Virus record (IMG/VR): IMGVR_UViG_3300017751_000334
Location: 1 to 20,194 of that record
Origin: a virus
DNA: 20,194 nucleotides
Reading direction: 5' to 3' (one strand)
The notes beneath the pieces were generated by a model. It worked only from the letters and a program-made list of their open reading frames with translations, made no database searches and was not told where the DNA came from. Made by a program: the position numbers and the translations under genes. The first letter of the stretch is position 1, and each line of letters opens with the position of its first letter. Below are positions 6,703 to 13,780 of the stretch, in pieces.

Positions 6703-7194
6703 TTAATCAAAAGAAGGGGTGCGACCCTTGGTTACATTGGTTTTGCTTTGATTTTGAATCGGCATTCTGCGGTCTGATGAGTTTTCAAGCTGTGCATTAA
6801 CAGCATCAACCATCTCTGCGGAGGCGTTTTCAAAGTGTCTTTGTCGAGCTTCTGCACGTTTAATTGGCAATTTAGCAAGTGCCAAATCTCCTCGACATAC
6901 AGTACCCTTATATCGACCTTCATCTTTAATTGCAGATGTGTGCGCTAGTTCAGGTACTTCTTCAAGAGAAACAAACTCCCAGCCTTCGGCCATTCGTTTG
7001 CCAACATTTGTATAATCGTCACCACCCTTTAGGGTTGTACGTATCCAACGAAGTTTCATTCCTTGGTCTTCAAACCGTGAGGTTACTGATTCAGGAATAT
7101 CTAGAAGGTTCGGTTCACGATATTCAAAGTCTTCTTCTACTTCTCTTGTTTCCAGTTCACGACTCTGGGTGCTACGTGTGGTGTTTCGTGCCAT
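6703..7194 (-). CDS. Conserved phage protein of the scaffold-capsid region
   Basis: 163 residues, mixed charge, with the motif LRWIRTTLKGGDDYTNVGKR (about residues 48-67) followed by MAEGWEFVSLEEVPE and the helical DLALAKLPIKRAEARQRHFE. I recognise this pattern as a recurring unassigned gene between scaffold and capsid genes in phages. The N- and C-termini are polar and probably disordered. A Shine-Dalgarno-like AAAGGAT lies upstream. It may act in procapsid assembly; no enzymatic motif is visible. Confidence 0.72.
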   Translation of the reverse strand: MARNTTRSTQSRELETREVEEDFEYREPNLLDIPESVTSRFEDQGMKLRWIRTTLKGGDDYTNVGKRMAEGWEFVSLEEVPELAHTSAIKDEGRYKGTVCRGDLALAKLPIKRAEARQRHFENASAEMVDAVNAQLENSSDRRMPIQNQSKTNVTKGRTPSFD

Positions 7195-7214
7195 AAGTGT
7201 ATATCCTTTCGCAA

Positions 7215-8249
7215 CTATCGGTTAATGGTAGTATACTCGCCTTGGCCTGCCTTTTCGACTTTTAGCTTTTCGGCTGCATACTGTTCAAGTGATATTCCCC
7301 ATTTTTCTGCAAGGCGTACATCTTCTTGAGAGAGTTTTACCTTCTTACTTGATGAGGGTGCTGGAGTGTGCGAAGCTCCTGCGACCACTTGAGCAGGGGT
7401 TGACGTTTCCTGCGCTACGGGGGTTTCGGCTGCTACTTCTTTGGTAGCTTTTCCAAACTTGTTAGGAAATTGATTTGCCATACGGCGGTCAATTTCTTGA
7501 TAGTAATCATCGTCAGCTGGGTCAAAGCCTTCTTCCTGAACCTGACTATCTACTTCAAGAGCAACTGCAGTCATTACACGGTCAGTATTAAACCAGTCAT
7601 TTGCTGCTGCCCAGTCCGTTGCTTTACGTTGTGCGTCTGACACAACTGCAGTTTGGGCTTGTTGTTGTTGCTCCTCAAATGTTTGAGGTTCAAAGGACTC
7701 CGCCTGTTGACGAAATTCTGTCAGTCGATAATTATCTTGCTGGGCAGTATTAAGAGATTCTTGTGCCTTTAAGATGTTATCGGCATCGCCGCTTTCTACG
7801 GCCTGACGGTAAGCAGAACGAGCAAGCTCTAACCGTTCCGTCACTTGACGCTCGTTAGATTCAACATTATTATTTAAGAGACTTTTATATTCTTCTTCTC
7901 TTTGTTGAAGCTTTGTTTGCATTTCCTTTTGCTGTGACAAAAGATTTTCAATTTCAGCTTCACGTTCTTTTTTCTGTTTTACCAGTTGTCGAATACGTTT
8001 CTGTGCGCCAGATGTTTCTACACCCTTGGTTTCTTTTTCTTGCTCTTCTTCAATTGTAGGGGTAGCTTCTTCTTGGGGTGCTTCGGCTTCTACTTTTGCT
8101 TCAGGCTCTTGTGGCTCTTCTGCTTTAGTTTCTACTTCTGCTTCGGGGGCTTCCACTTCTGCGGCTTCCTGCCCTTCGATTTCAAATTCCACCTTTTCTT
8201 TTTCAGGCGGTGAACCTGCTTCGATGGTAGACCATTCAGTCTCTGCCAT
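7215..8249 (-). CDS. Capsid scaffolding protein
   Basis: 344 residues with the classic scaffold layout. The first ~75 residues are Glu/Ala/Pro-rich and acidic, residues ~80-125 are a strongly charged coiled coil (IRQLVKQKKEREAEIENLLS), a Gln/Glu-rich helical region follows, and the C-terminus ends in a small helical, Lys-containing segment (LSQEDVRLAEKWGISLEQYA) of the kind that docks on capsid protein. It sits two genes before the capsid gene and directly after promoter P2, with an AGGAG Shine-Dalgarno. No protease motif is visible, so it is scaffold rather than a scaffold-protease fusion. Confidence 0.85.
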   Translation of the reverse strand: MAETEWSTIEAGSPPEKEKVEFEIEGQEAAEVEAPEAEVETKAEEPQEPEAKVEAEAPQEEATPTIEEEQEKETKGVETSGAQKRIRQLVKQKKEREAEIENLLSQQKEMQTKLQQREEEYKSLLNNNVESNERQVTERLELARSAYRQAVESGDADNILKAQESLNTAQQDNYRLTEFRQQAESFEPQTFEEQQQQAQTAVVSDAQRKATDWAAANDWFNTDRVMTAVALEVDSQVQEEGFDPADDDYYQEIDRRMANQFPNKFGKATKEVAAETPVAQETSTPAQVVAGASHTPAPSSSKKVKLSQEDVRLAEKWGISLEQYAAEKLKVEKAGQGEYTTINR

Positions 8250-8307
8250 ATTATTTTCTCCTGTTTAACGTCTGCGGCGAATTAGACGAGTAACGCCGAT
8301 GTATATT

Positions 8308-8336
8308 ATTATATAGTATGATTGTTTAATTCACAA
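8308..8336 (-). promoter_or_regulatory. Promoter P2 for scaffold-to-capsid genes
   Basis: Minus-strand TTGTGA (8336-8331), 17-bp spacer, TATAAT (8313-8308). Transcription would start near 8301, some 50 bases before the scaffold start. The -35 box falls inside one arm of the perfect 8-bp hairpin at 8328-8351. The layout matches P0, P1 and P3. Confidence 0.7.
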
Positions 8337-8357
8337 GAGTCACTGTGAATTTTTTTT
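8328..8357 (+). terminator. Hairpin with T-run on the plus strand (antisense terminator candidate)
   Basis: AATTCACA pairs perfectly with TGTGAATT over an 8-base loop. On the plus strand eight T follow (8350-8357), the signature of an intrinsic terminator. On the minus strand, where the genes lie, the hairpin is followed by AAACAATC, so it would not be an efficient terminator of the GroES-like mRNA. It may block antisense transcription or act as an mRNA 3'-end stabiliser. Confidence 0.55.
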
Positions 8358-8763
8358 AGTTGCTTAGATTAAATGTAGGGTCTAAGTCTTTAGCATCTTC
8401 AACTACCATCTTGATATCGTCATCAAACAATAGCAAAAGATTTATGCCCTTGTAAAAGAATTTGTTTCCTGTATGTTTTCCGTAACACACAAAGTCACCT
8501 TCTTTACACCAAGGACCATTGGCAAACTTTTCGTCTTTATAAGCTAGGTCGCCAACTTTTAGAACACGACCAACTGTTGTAAGGTAAGCCATGTCCGATT
8601 TGGTTGAGTCAGGCAAAAGGATACCACCCTTAGTTGCTGACTTAACTGATACTGGACGAACAAGGATATGGTATCCAGGAATTTCTGGAAGTGGGTTAGG
8701 GTCTGCGATGTCCTCGTCTGTAATCCATTCATCATTTTTCAAAGCATTAGATGCAGCTTGCAT
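8356..8763 (-). CDS. GroES-like co-chaperonin (Cpn10 fold)
   Basis: 135 residues. After a 25-residue acidic extension comes the Cpn10 pattern: PGYHILVRPV (first strand), then KSATKGGILLPDSTKS, whose ILL (residues 48-50) corresponds to the hydrophobic mobile-loop tripeptide of GroES (IVL) that binds GroEL. TVGRVLKVGD follows (the GxVxxVG strand), then a KEGDFVCYGKHTGN strand pair and LLLFDDDIKMVVED, equivalent to the GroES C-terminus. Phages such as T4 (gp31) supply their own co-chaperonin to fold capsid protein in host GroEL. Its place between portal and scaffold supports a capsid-folding role. It has a strong GAGGAG Shine-Dalgarno. Confidence 0.85.
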   Translation of the reverse strand: MQAASNALKNDEWITDEDIADPNPLPEIPGYHILVRPVSVKSATKGGILLPDSTKSDMAYLTTVGRVLKVGDLAYKDEKFANGPWCKEGDFVCYGKHTGNKFFYKGINLLLLFDDDIKMVVEDAKDLDPTFNLSN

Positions 8764-8765
8764 AT

Positions 8766-8948
8766 TTACTCCTCTTCGATATATTTATTCAGATAATCTT
8801 TAATAAGACCTACGGCCTTTTCTAAACCAGCGATTGTTCCCACCGATTCACAGTATCTAGAATAATCCGAAGCGGCTCCATACGCAAGGGAATTTTTTAT
8901 AGATTCGATTTCTTTTTGTATATCTTTTACTAACTCTTCGTATAACAC
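8766..8948 (-). CDS. Small helical protein between portal and GroES (60 aa)
   Basis: 60 residues, starting at a GTG that overlaps the portal stop (TAGTG), so translation is coupled to the portal. The sequence is amphipathic and helical (LYEELVKDIQKEIESIKNSL, YCESVGTIAGLEKAVGLIKD). Short proteins with the ending VG.I.GLE.A..LI next to portal genes are common in phages and have no known role. It could be a portal-assembly or connector accessory factor. Confidence 0.75.
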   Translation of the reverse strand: MLYEELVKDIQKEIESIKNSLAYGAASDYSRYCESVGTIAGLEKAVGLIKDYLNKYIEEE

Positions 8949-11449
8949 TATTTAATACCCTGCTCTTTAATTACATCTTGTAATAGTTTAGCAGAAAGTT
9001 TTGCTTCTTCCAAGTCATTATTTTCTTGAGCCTTCAGAAGGTCAGCCAAAACATCCATAGCTTTTAGAACACGCTTAGAGTTTCTGTCTTCTTCTTTTTG
9101 ATAGGCTTTCATTTGTTCAGACATTCCTTGACCCTGTGCATCGAGAACAATCTTCTGTTCTTTTAAATCAAGGTCACGTTGTTTAAGGGCCGAATCTGCT
9201 TGAGACTTAGCAATTTGTGCAGCAGTTTTATTTTGTTCAACCTGAAGTTTTTGAGCCTCAAGCTGTACCATTTGCTGTTCGGGAGTTTGAGGACCGCCCT
9301 GTGCCATCATTTGATTTGTTTCTGCAATCTGTTGAGCAGCAATTGCTTGGGCAAATGCTTCTGGGTCAGCCATCTCTGCCAGCTGTGCAGCAGCCTGTGG
9401 ATTTTCAATAGCTTTGTCCATTAAGCCTTCTACTTGCTCTTGATACTTCATAAGCATGTGTTCAGAAATATTAGCTTGTAATGCTGCCCCAATCTGTGCC
9501 ATAAATGGATTGCCTTGGTTTCCAGGGTCTTGCAAGAATGACATTTTAAATTGTACATGTGCATCGTGGTTTTGACCAGGAAAAGCTTTAATTGGTTTAT
9601 TCTCCATAACCTGCATAATATCTGACATTGGGTCAAGGGGAACTGCATCCTTCTTTAAGGGCATAAGTTTATCTACGTCAGGCACATTAGCAGTAGTCAA
9701 CAGCATTCTGTTGATTGCTTCCATGTCAAACATACCTGGGTCTGATTGCTGTGCAATCTGCTGCACCATTTGAATAAGCATCATGCGCTGTGCATTAGAC
9801 GGAATGTTCGGGTCAGATACTGGAATAATATCTACACGACCATCAAAGTCTAACTTAAATACTTTCTCACTAATACCTGGAAGGTCGTAAGGATATTCGC
9901 TAGGCAATGACTCGTGATTAACACGTGCCAATACCTTGAACTCATCACCCTGCGCTTTGTGCAGTCTCTTGTGAATAGCAGTGAAGAACTTACTTGAAGC
10001 CTCAAGCAATGCCATCGTTGTACCAACTGGACCATAGCCACCGCTGTCTGAAATAACCTGCTCTGTACTGTCAGCAAACTTTTGACCAGAAGCAGTTACA
10101 AAGTTCAGCATGTTGAACAAAGTCTGCGAAGGTTCTTTAAATGGTAGAGGAATAATAGACTTGGACAAGTCCATGCCTGTAGCTTCTACTTCCTTAAACT
10201 CACCTGGCGCAATCGGGTCATTATCCCCGACCATCCTAACTCCTTTAGCTTTAAAGCCGCCTGGTAGATTAGCGAACTGACCAGCATCAAGAAGGCTACG
10301 CATTGCAGCAGTAGCAGACATAGTAAGGTTGCCAAGAAAATGAATAAGACCCAGCCCATAAAAACCGAAACCAGGAACATATCGGTAATGTGTGAAGTGC
10401 ATCTTTTTAACATACTTGTCATCTCCCTCTGCCCAGTTACGGCGAATCGAAAGAACCTGACCTGACTGTTGCTCTACAGTTACAATGTATGGGCAAGCAG
10501 TCTTGCCTTTGTGCATCTTGTCTTCTTCAAGTTCTAGATAGCAGTGCTGTTCCAGCAACACATACTGTGGGTCATTGTCTCCTGCGGGTGACAGTCCCAA
10601 AACTGTATCCATTTTCTCTGCCATGCCTGACAAGCTAGGAACACCTGCATCAGGAAGTTCCATGTCGGCATACATGCCTGCTTCTATTTGTCGAGATAAA
10701 TCGACAGGGCTACGGTATATAACGTGAGTATAACGGTCTGCTCTGCGAAGGTCAGTCGCATAGTAAGAAACATAAAACTGGTCAATAGGCACAAACTCGC
10801 TAACAGGACGGTCAAGACTGGAATCATAATAAATCTTCTTAACTGCAGAACCAATCAGCGGTAGGTGAAATAACATACGCTCAAACTCATCGAAGTATTC
10901 AGGCATCTGGGTAGTTACCTGATAGTTCATAAAGTTCTGTACACGATTGGCTTGCTGTTGCCTTTCAAGTGTAGCTTCGCCAAGAACCTGTGCTTTGACT
11001 GGTCCTTTGGCTGGGAATAATTCTTGTGAAGCCTTAGACTGAAACTTAACTGCTGACTCAATCAACAGCGGGTGGACAGCAGTAGCTGCACCCTCAAAGG
11101 GTTCACTCGTATCTTCTAGCTTCAGACCAAGCAGGTCAAAGCCACGTTCAAACATTGACTCCCATTCTGAACGGGAATCCTTGTCTGCCTCAAACTTATC
11201 AAGTACTGTGTTGCCAATCTCTTCAAGCATATCGTCATCCAAGATTTCTACAAGGTTTTCATAGAACCCTGCATTCATGTTGACTTCTACTTCGATTGAC
11301 TCTGCCGACCCTTCAAGGTCTACTGTAATCTCGCCTGTCTCTGGGTCTACCTCAAAGGTAGCCTCTGCTTCAGAAGGCTGCTGCATTTCCATGCGGATAA
11401 CATTCTCACCCTCTGGGCGCTGCTCATAAGGATTTCGCTCTGTTGCCAT
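8948..11449 (-). CDS. Portal protein
   Basis: 833 residues, the size of large P22-type portals. The N-terminal ~75 residues are acidic and non-conserved. The clip/wing-stem region follows with EDTSEPFEGAATAVHPLLIE, FQSKASQELFPAKGPVKAQV, and MPEYFDEFERMLFHLPLIGS, motifs I recognise in phage portals, then VPIDQFYVSYYATDLRRADR and RYVPGFGFYGLGLIHFLGNL. The C-terminal ~150 residues are a Gln/Glu/Ala-rich coiled-coil barrel. As the twelvefold ring at one capsid vertex it works with TerL (next gene upstream) and the adaptors. Its stop overlaps the downstream GTG. Confidence 0.93.
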   Translation of the reverse strand: MATERNPYEQRPEGENVIRMEMQQPSEAEATFEVDPETGEITVDLEGSAESIEVEVNMNAGFYENLVEILDDDMLEEIGNTVLDKFEADKDSRSEWESMFERGFDLLGLKLEDTSEPFEGAATAVHPLLIESAVKFQSKASQELFPAKGPVKAQVLGEATLERQQQANRVQNFMNYQVTTQMPEYFDEFERMLFHLPLIGSAVKKIYYDSSLDRPVSEFVPIDQFYVSYYATDLRRADRYTHVIYRSPVDLSRQIEAGMYADMELPDAGVPSLSGMAEKMDTVLGLSPAGDNDPQYVLLEQHCYLELEEDKMHKGKTACPYIVTVEQQSGQVLSIRRNWAEGDDKYVKKMHFTHYRYVPGFGFYGLGLIHFLGNLTMSATAAMRSLLDAGQFANLPGGFKAKGVRMVGDNDPIAPGEFKEVEATGMDLSKSIIPLPFKEPSQTLFNMLNFVTASGQKFADSTEQVISDSGGYGPVGTTMALLEASSKFFTAIHKRLHKAQGDEFKVLARVNHESLPSEYPYDLPGISEKVFKLDFDGRVDIIPVSDPNIPSNAQRMMLIQMVQQIAQQSDPGMFDMEAINRMLLTTANVPDVDKLMPLKKDAVPLDPMSDIMQVMENKPIKAFPGQNHDAHVQFKMSFLQDPGNQGNPFMAQIGAALQANISEHMLMKYQEQVEGLMDKAIENPQAAAQLAEMADPEAFAQAIAAQQIAETNQMMAQGGPQTPEQQMVQLEAQKLQVEQNKTAAQIAKSQADSALKQRDLDLKEQKIVLDAQGQGMSEQMKAYQKEEDRNSKRVLKAMDVLADLLKAQENNDLEEAKLSAKLLQDVIKEQGIK

Positions 11450-11521
11450 TTATATACCTATCAAAATAATTGTGGTTGCTAGTATCAGTAGAACTAACAA
11501 TGTTTTGGTTCTCCCGTCCAT
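11450..11521 (-). CDS. Putative 23-residue single-span membrane peptide
   Basis: An ORF of 23 codons (MDGRTKTLLVLLILATTIIL, then IGI) lies exactly between terL and portal; its TAA abuts the portal ATG. Six charged/polar residues are followed by one uninterrupted 17-residue hydrophobic stretch, a composition unlikely by chance. No Shine-Dalgarno is seen, and the TATAAT of promoter P1 ends 7 bases before the ATG, so it would be leaderless if P1 is used. It could be a lysis or membrane peptide, or merely portal leader sequence. Confidence 0.42.
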   Translation of the reverse strand: MDGRTKTLLVLLILATTIILIGI

Positions 11522-11528
11522 AGGGCAT

Positions 11529-11557
11529 ATTATACCATTAAGTTCTCCAGTATCCAA
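11529..11557 (-). promoter_or_regulatory. Promoter P1 for the portal segment
   Basis: Minus-strand TTGGAT (11557-11552), 17-bp spacer, TATAAT (11534-11529), with TG one base upstream of the -10 box (extended -10). It straddles the end of terL. Transcription would start near 11522. The layout matches the other three sites on this strand, but its -35 box is the weakest. Confidence 0.6.
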
Positions 11558-13115
11558 CCCTCTTTGTTCGTCTTGGATTATAGTCATCTTCCCAGCTGGG
11601 GTCTTCATTGTGTGACACATGCCAGCTATCCCGCATATAGTGTATAGCCATAGTCATGGCATCTACTTGGTCATCGTGTGCGCCGTTGGGGAATGCAAGG
11701 CATTCATCGTATAAATCTTTAGCCCACTCCTTCCCTTTAGGTATGTACACACGACCCGACTCCATAAGAGGCGTAGCGGCATAGACACGTGAAACCTTGT
11801 CTCTGTCTGGAAGATAGTCCAGAACTGGTAGCCCTGCGAGGCGCATATCCTGAAGCAACGATTGACCAGAAGCTTTCTTCTCAATGATACACACATCTGG
11901 TTTGTGTTTTTGGTACAGATGTTGTGCCGTACGGCGAAGGTCAGGGTACTCAAACCTTTCCTTGACATTCCCAAGAAGGATAAGGTTCGGTACAACGTAC
12001 TCTCCACCATACTCGTCACGCTCCGCTTGGTGAAAGATGCCCCAGGTTTGGATGACACTATAGTCTGCTGTTTTTCTAGTAGAGAAGGCCGTGTCATACG
12101 TTTGAATGATAAACTCACAGTGCGGCGGGTCTTCGTATTCCCACCACTGAAACCAGTTCTTCTTGATAATCCCACCTTCGTCTGGCGACGGGTTCTGCAT
12201 GTATAGCGCATCCCAGTATCTACTCCCGTTGCTTGCTCGTATCTCTTGCTCATCCAACTGCAATACTGAATCTGGTTTCCATTCTGGGAAATAAGAAGAA
12301 CCCTCTGGCAATCCCAGCAGTTCGGCTGCAGTTTCGTCTAGCCATGCAGGAATACTAATTACTTCCCACGGCTCTGTGCTAAACTCTGACTCCTGCTTGA
12401 GCAGCCAGCCGCACAGGTCATCAAAGTGATAGCGTGTGTTAATAATAATAATGCTGCCATTCGGCATCAGGCGGGTACGCAGACCAGAAGGCCACCACTC
12501 CTTGATATATCTGCGGCCTGCATCACTGAAGCTGTCTTCTTCTGACATAACGTCATCCAGTAGAGCCAAGTGCGCACCCCGACCAGCAATCTGTGACCGC
12601 ACACCCGCAGCATAGTAAGAACCATTGTGGTTTGTCTTCCACTTGCCAGCTGCCTTAACGTCTGACCGAAGGGCTACACCCTTGAACACACGCTGAAAGT
12701 CTTCCGTGTTTACAATATCCCTGACGCTACGGCCAAAGTCACTAGCAAGCTGGTCACTGTGTGACACAGACATAATCTCGTGGTTCGGCTCACGGCCAAT
12801 ATACCACGCAGGAAATATCTTGCTAGTAATAAGTGACTTACTTGAGCGTGGCGGCAGGAAGACCATCAGTCTTTTTATCTCACCATCGGCTACCTTCTGC
12901 AATCTGTCACACAGTAGCTCGATATGCCTACCCATCTTGAAGTCAGTGACTAGGGTTGGGGCTACTCTGCGTACAAATGTAAGTAAATCTTCTTTTGATT
13001 TTTCTTGAATATATTTATCTAAGGCTGCATCTAGTGCCTGATGGTCTAAATAGCCACCATTTTCTGCCATTGGCTCATTGCCAACTACTACATCTTGTAT
13101 CTGTTCTAATTCCAT
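11538..13115 (-). CDS. terL: Terminase large subunit
   Basis: 525 residues. The ATPase half has the Walker-A-like LPPRSSKS (residues 87-94), motif DFGRSVRD (126-133), SQIAGRGAHLALLDD (174-188, Walker B), and the coupling motif IIIINTRYHFDD (222-233). The nuclease half has QTYDTAF (Asp341), IIEKKASG (Glu412) and AHDDQVDAM (Asp481, Asp485), the RNase H-like acidic set. Order and length are typical of phage TerL, which threads DNA through the portal and cuts it. No small terminase gene is recognisable in this window. The start has only a weak Shine-Dalgarno; Met16 is an alternative start. Confidence 0.97.
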   Translation of the reverse strand: MELEQIQDVVVGNEPMAENGGYLDHQALDAALDKYIQEKSKEDLLTFVRRVAPTLVTDFKMGRHIELLCDRLQKVADGEIKRLMVFLPPRSSKSLITSKIFPAWYIGREPNHEIMSVSHSDQLASDFGRSVRDIVNTEDFQRVFKGVALRSDVKAAGKWKTNHNGSYYAAGVRSQIAGRGAHLALLDDVMSEEDSFSDAGRRYIKEWWPSGLRTRLMPNGSIIIINTRYHFDDLCGWLLKQESEFSTEPWEVISIPAWLDETAAELLGLPEGSSYFPEWKPDSVLQLDEQEIRASNGSRYWDALYMQNPSPDEGGIIKKNWFQWWEYEDPPHCEFIIQTYDTAFSTRKTADYSVIQTWGIFHQAERDEYGGEYVVPNLILLGNVKERFEYPDLRRTAQHLYQKHKPDVCIIEKKASGQSLLQDMRLAGLPVLDYLPDRDKVSRVYAATPLMESGRVYIPKGKEWAKDLYDECLAFPNGAHDDQVDAMTMAIHYMRDSWHVSHNEDPSWEDDYNPRRTKRVGYWRT

Positions 13116-13135
13116 ATTGCTTTTCTGCAGTTAGT

Positions 13136-13159
13136 GTTGCATATTTGCACTATTGCAAC
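13136..13159. promoter_or_regulatory. Short inverted repeat overlapping the plus-strand promoter (operator candidate)
   Basis: GTTGCA (13136-13141) and TGCAAC (13154-13159) form a perfect inverted repeat with a 12-bp centre. The right arm contains the -35 box of the promoter at 13153-13181. The site would suit a dimeric repressor, but no candidate regulator gene is present. It also lies in the 5' leader of terL. Confidence 0.4.
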
Positions 13160-13181
13160 AGGTTTGAATCCATGCTATACT
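13153..13181 (+). promoter_or_regulatory. Plus-strand promoter with extended -10
   Basis: TTGCAA (13153-13158), exactly 17 bp, then TATACT (13176-13181) preceded by TG one base upstream (extended -10). Start near 13188. It faces right and drives the gene-less unit that ends at the terminator at 13341-13365. Confidence 0.65.
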
Positions 13182-13274
13182 ATCTTTACTTTAAAGTTCG
13201 GAGGTAAATATATAATAGCTACTCTATATAGATTTATGTATGCCCCCGCTAAGTAGTTCTGGACAACTACAGCT

Positions 13275-13303
13275 ATTATACTTTGGACACAACTACTACA
13301 CAA
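13275..13303 (-). promoter_or_regulatory. Promoter P0 for terL
   Basis: Minus-strand TTGTGT (13303-13298), 17-bp spacer, TATAAT (13280-13275). The start would be near 13268, giving terL a leader of about 150 bases. It lies inside the opposing plus-strand unit, so the two promoters face each other. Confidence 0.68.
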
Positions 13304-13340
13304 GTAAAACATCTTACCATAACACAACTGCCAACTCCAG

Positions 13341-13365
13341 AAGCCCCCGCTTGTGGGGTTTTTTT
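13341..13365 (+). terminator. Intrinsic terminator on the plus strand
   Basis: AAGCCCC pairs with GGGGTTT (one G-T pair) around the loop CGCTTGT and runs straight into seven T (13359-13365). No U-run follows on the minus side. It closes the short unit that starts near 13188. Confidence 0.82.
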
Positions 13366-13448
13366 ATGTAATAAGCTACTATGAAGTACCTTGGTATTTT
13401 TTTCTACTACTAGACACACATTATATTGTGTTTTATTTCCTAGATTTA

Positions 13449-13754
13449 GGGGGTAGGGGTGTAATATAGAGGCCATCCTGGCAGATTCTGGCAAGCCCCA
13501 TGAAGTTTCCTAGTGAAAATAGTCGTTATATATCAGGGGTATATTATATATATACATGCACGGCAGTTTTTTGGGGGTGGGTTGCGGCAAGGCTTGGCAG
13601 GATTTGGGAAGATTTGGCAAAAGGATGCTTTTTAGAATAGGACAACCATGCTGACCTATTATCAATGTGATAAATATATATATTTTCGGTGATTCTTTTC
13701 AGAATATGCGACAAATAGGGCATGGCAAAACTTGGCAATATACCCCCTACCCCC
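13449..13754. repeat. G-rich inverted repeat bracketing the TTGGCA clusters
   Basis: GGGGGTAGGGG at 13449-13459 has its exact reverse complement CCCCTACCCCC at 13744-13754, 284 bp further on. Three of the four paired TTGGCA clusters lie between the arms and the fourth just beyond. Another G-run (TTGGGGGTGGG) is at about 13571-13581. The arms could form a long hairpin or cruciform or G-rich structures. Confidence 0.7.
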
Positions 13755-13780
13755 TTGTTATTATTGGCAAAACTTGGCTA
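13475..13780 (+). repeat. TTGGCA iterons in exact 10-bp phase (four clusters)
   Basis: The core TGGCA begins at 13479 and 13489; then CGGCA/TGGCA/TGGGA/TGGCA begin at 13585, 13595, 13605 and 13615; then 13723 and 13733; then 13765 and (as TGGCT) 13775. Within every cluster the spacing is exactly 10 bp, one helical turn, and all cores are on the plus strand. The units read roughly GATTTGGCAA. Isolated copies occur at 13850 and 13871. Phased direct repeats are typical binding arrays for an initiator or repressor that lines up on one DNA face. Confidence 0.78.

Larger units (their letters stand above)
13188..13365 (+). ncRNA. Candidate ~180-nt phage small RNA, antisense to the terL leader
   Basis: The stretch between the plus-strand promoter and the intrinsic terminator has no credible ORF. 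It contains a perfect GGAGGT (about 13200-13205) with no start codon within 25 bases, and a GTAGTT/AACTAC hairpin (about 13253-13270). Because the terL promoter P0 fires leftward from about 13268, roughly 80 bases of this RNA would be complementary to the terL mRNA leader. It may instead be the leader of the plus-strand operon with an attenuator at its end. Confidence 0.45.

Noticed and set aside
6690-6730. Possible hairpin (CACCC...GGGTG) near the end of the gene at 6703-7194
   Set aside because: The stem needs a four-base bulge, overlaps the stop codon and is not followed by a T-run on the minus strand.
7986-8268. Plus-strand ORFs rich in Phe/Cys or Ser/Ala opposite the scaffold gene
   Set aside because: Low-complexity mirror images of the Glu/Ala-rich scaffold N-terminus; no start signals.
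13240-13371. 43-codon ORF within the short plus-strand transcription unit
   Set aside because: No ribosome-binding site near the ATG and the frame passes through the terminator hairpin and T-run, so the RNA would usually end before the stop codon.
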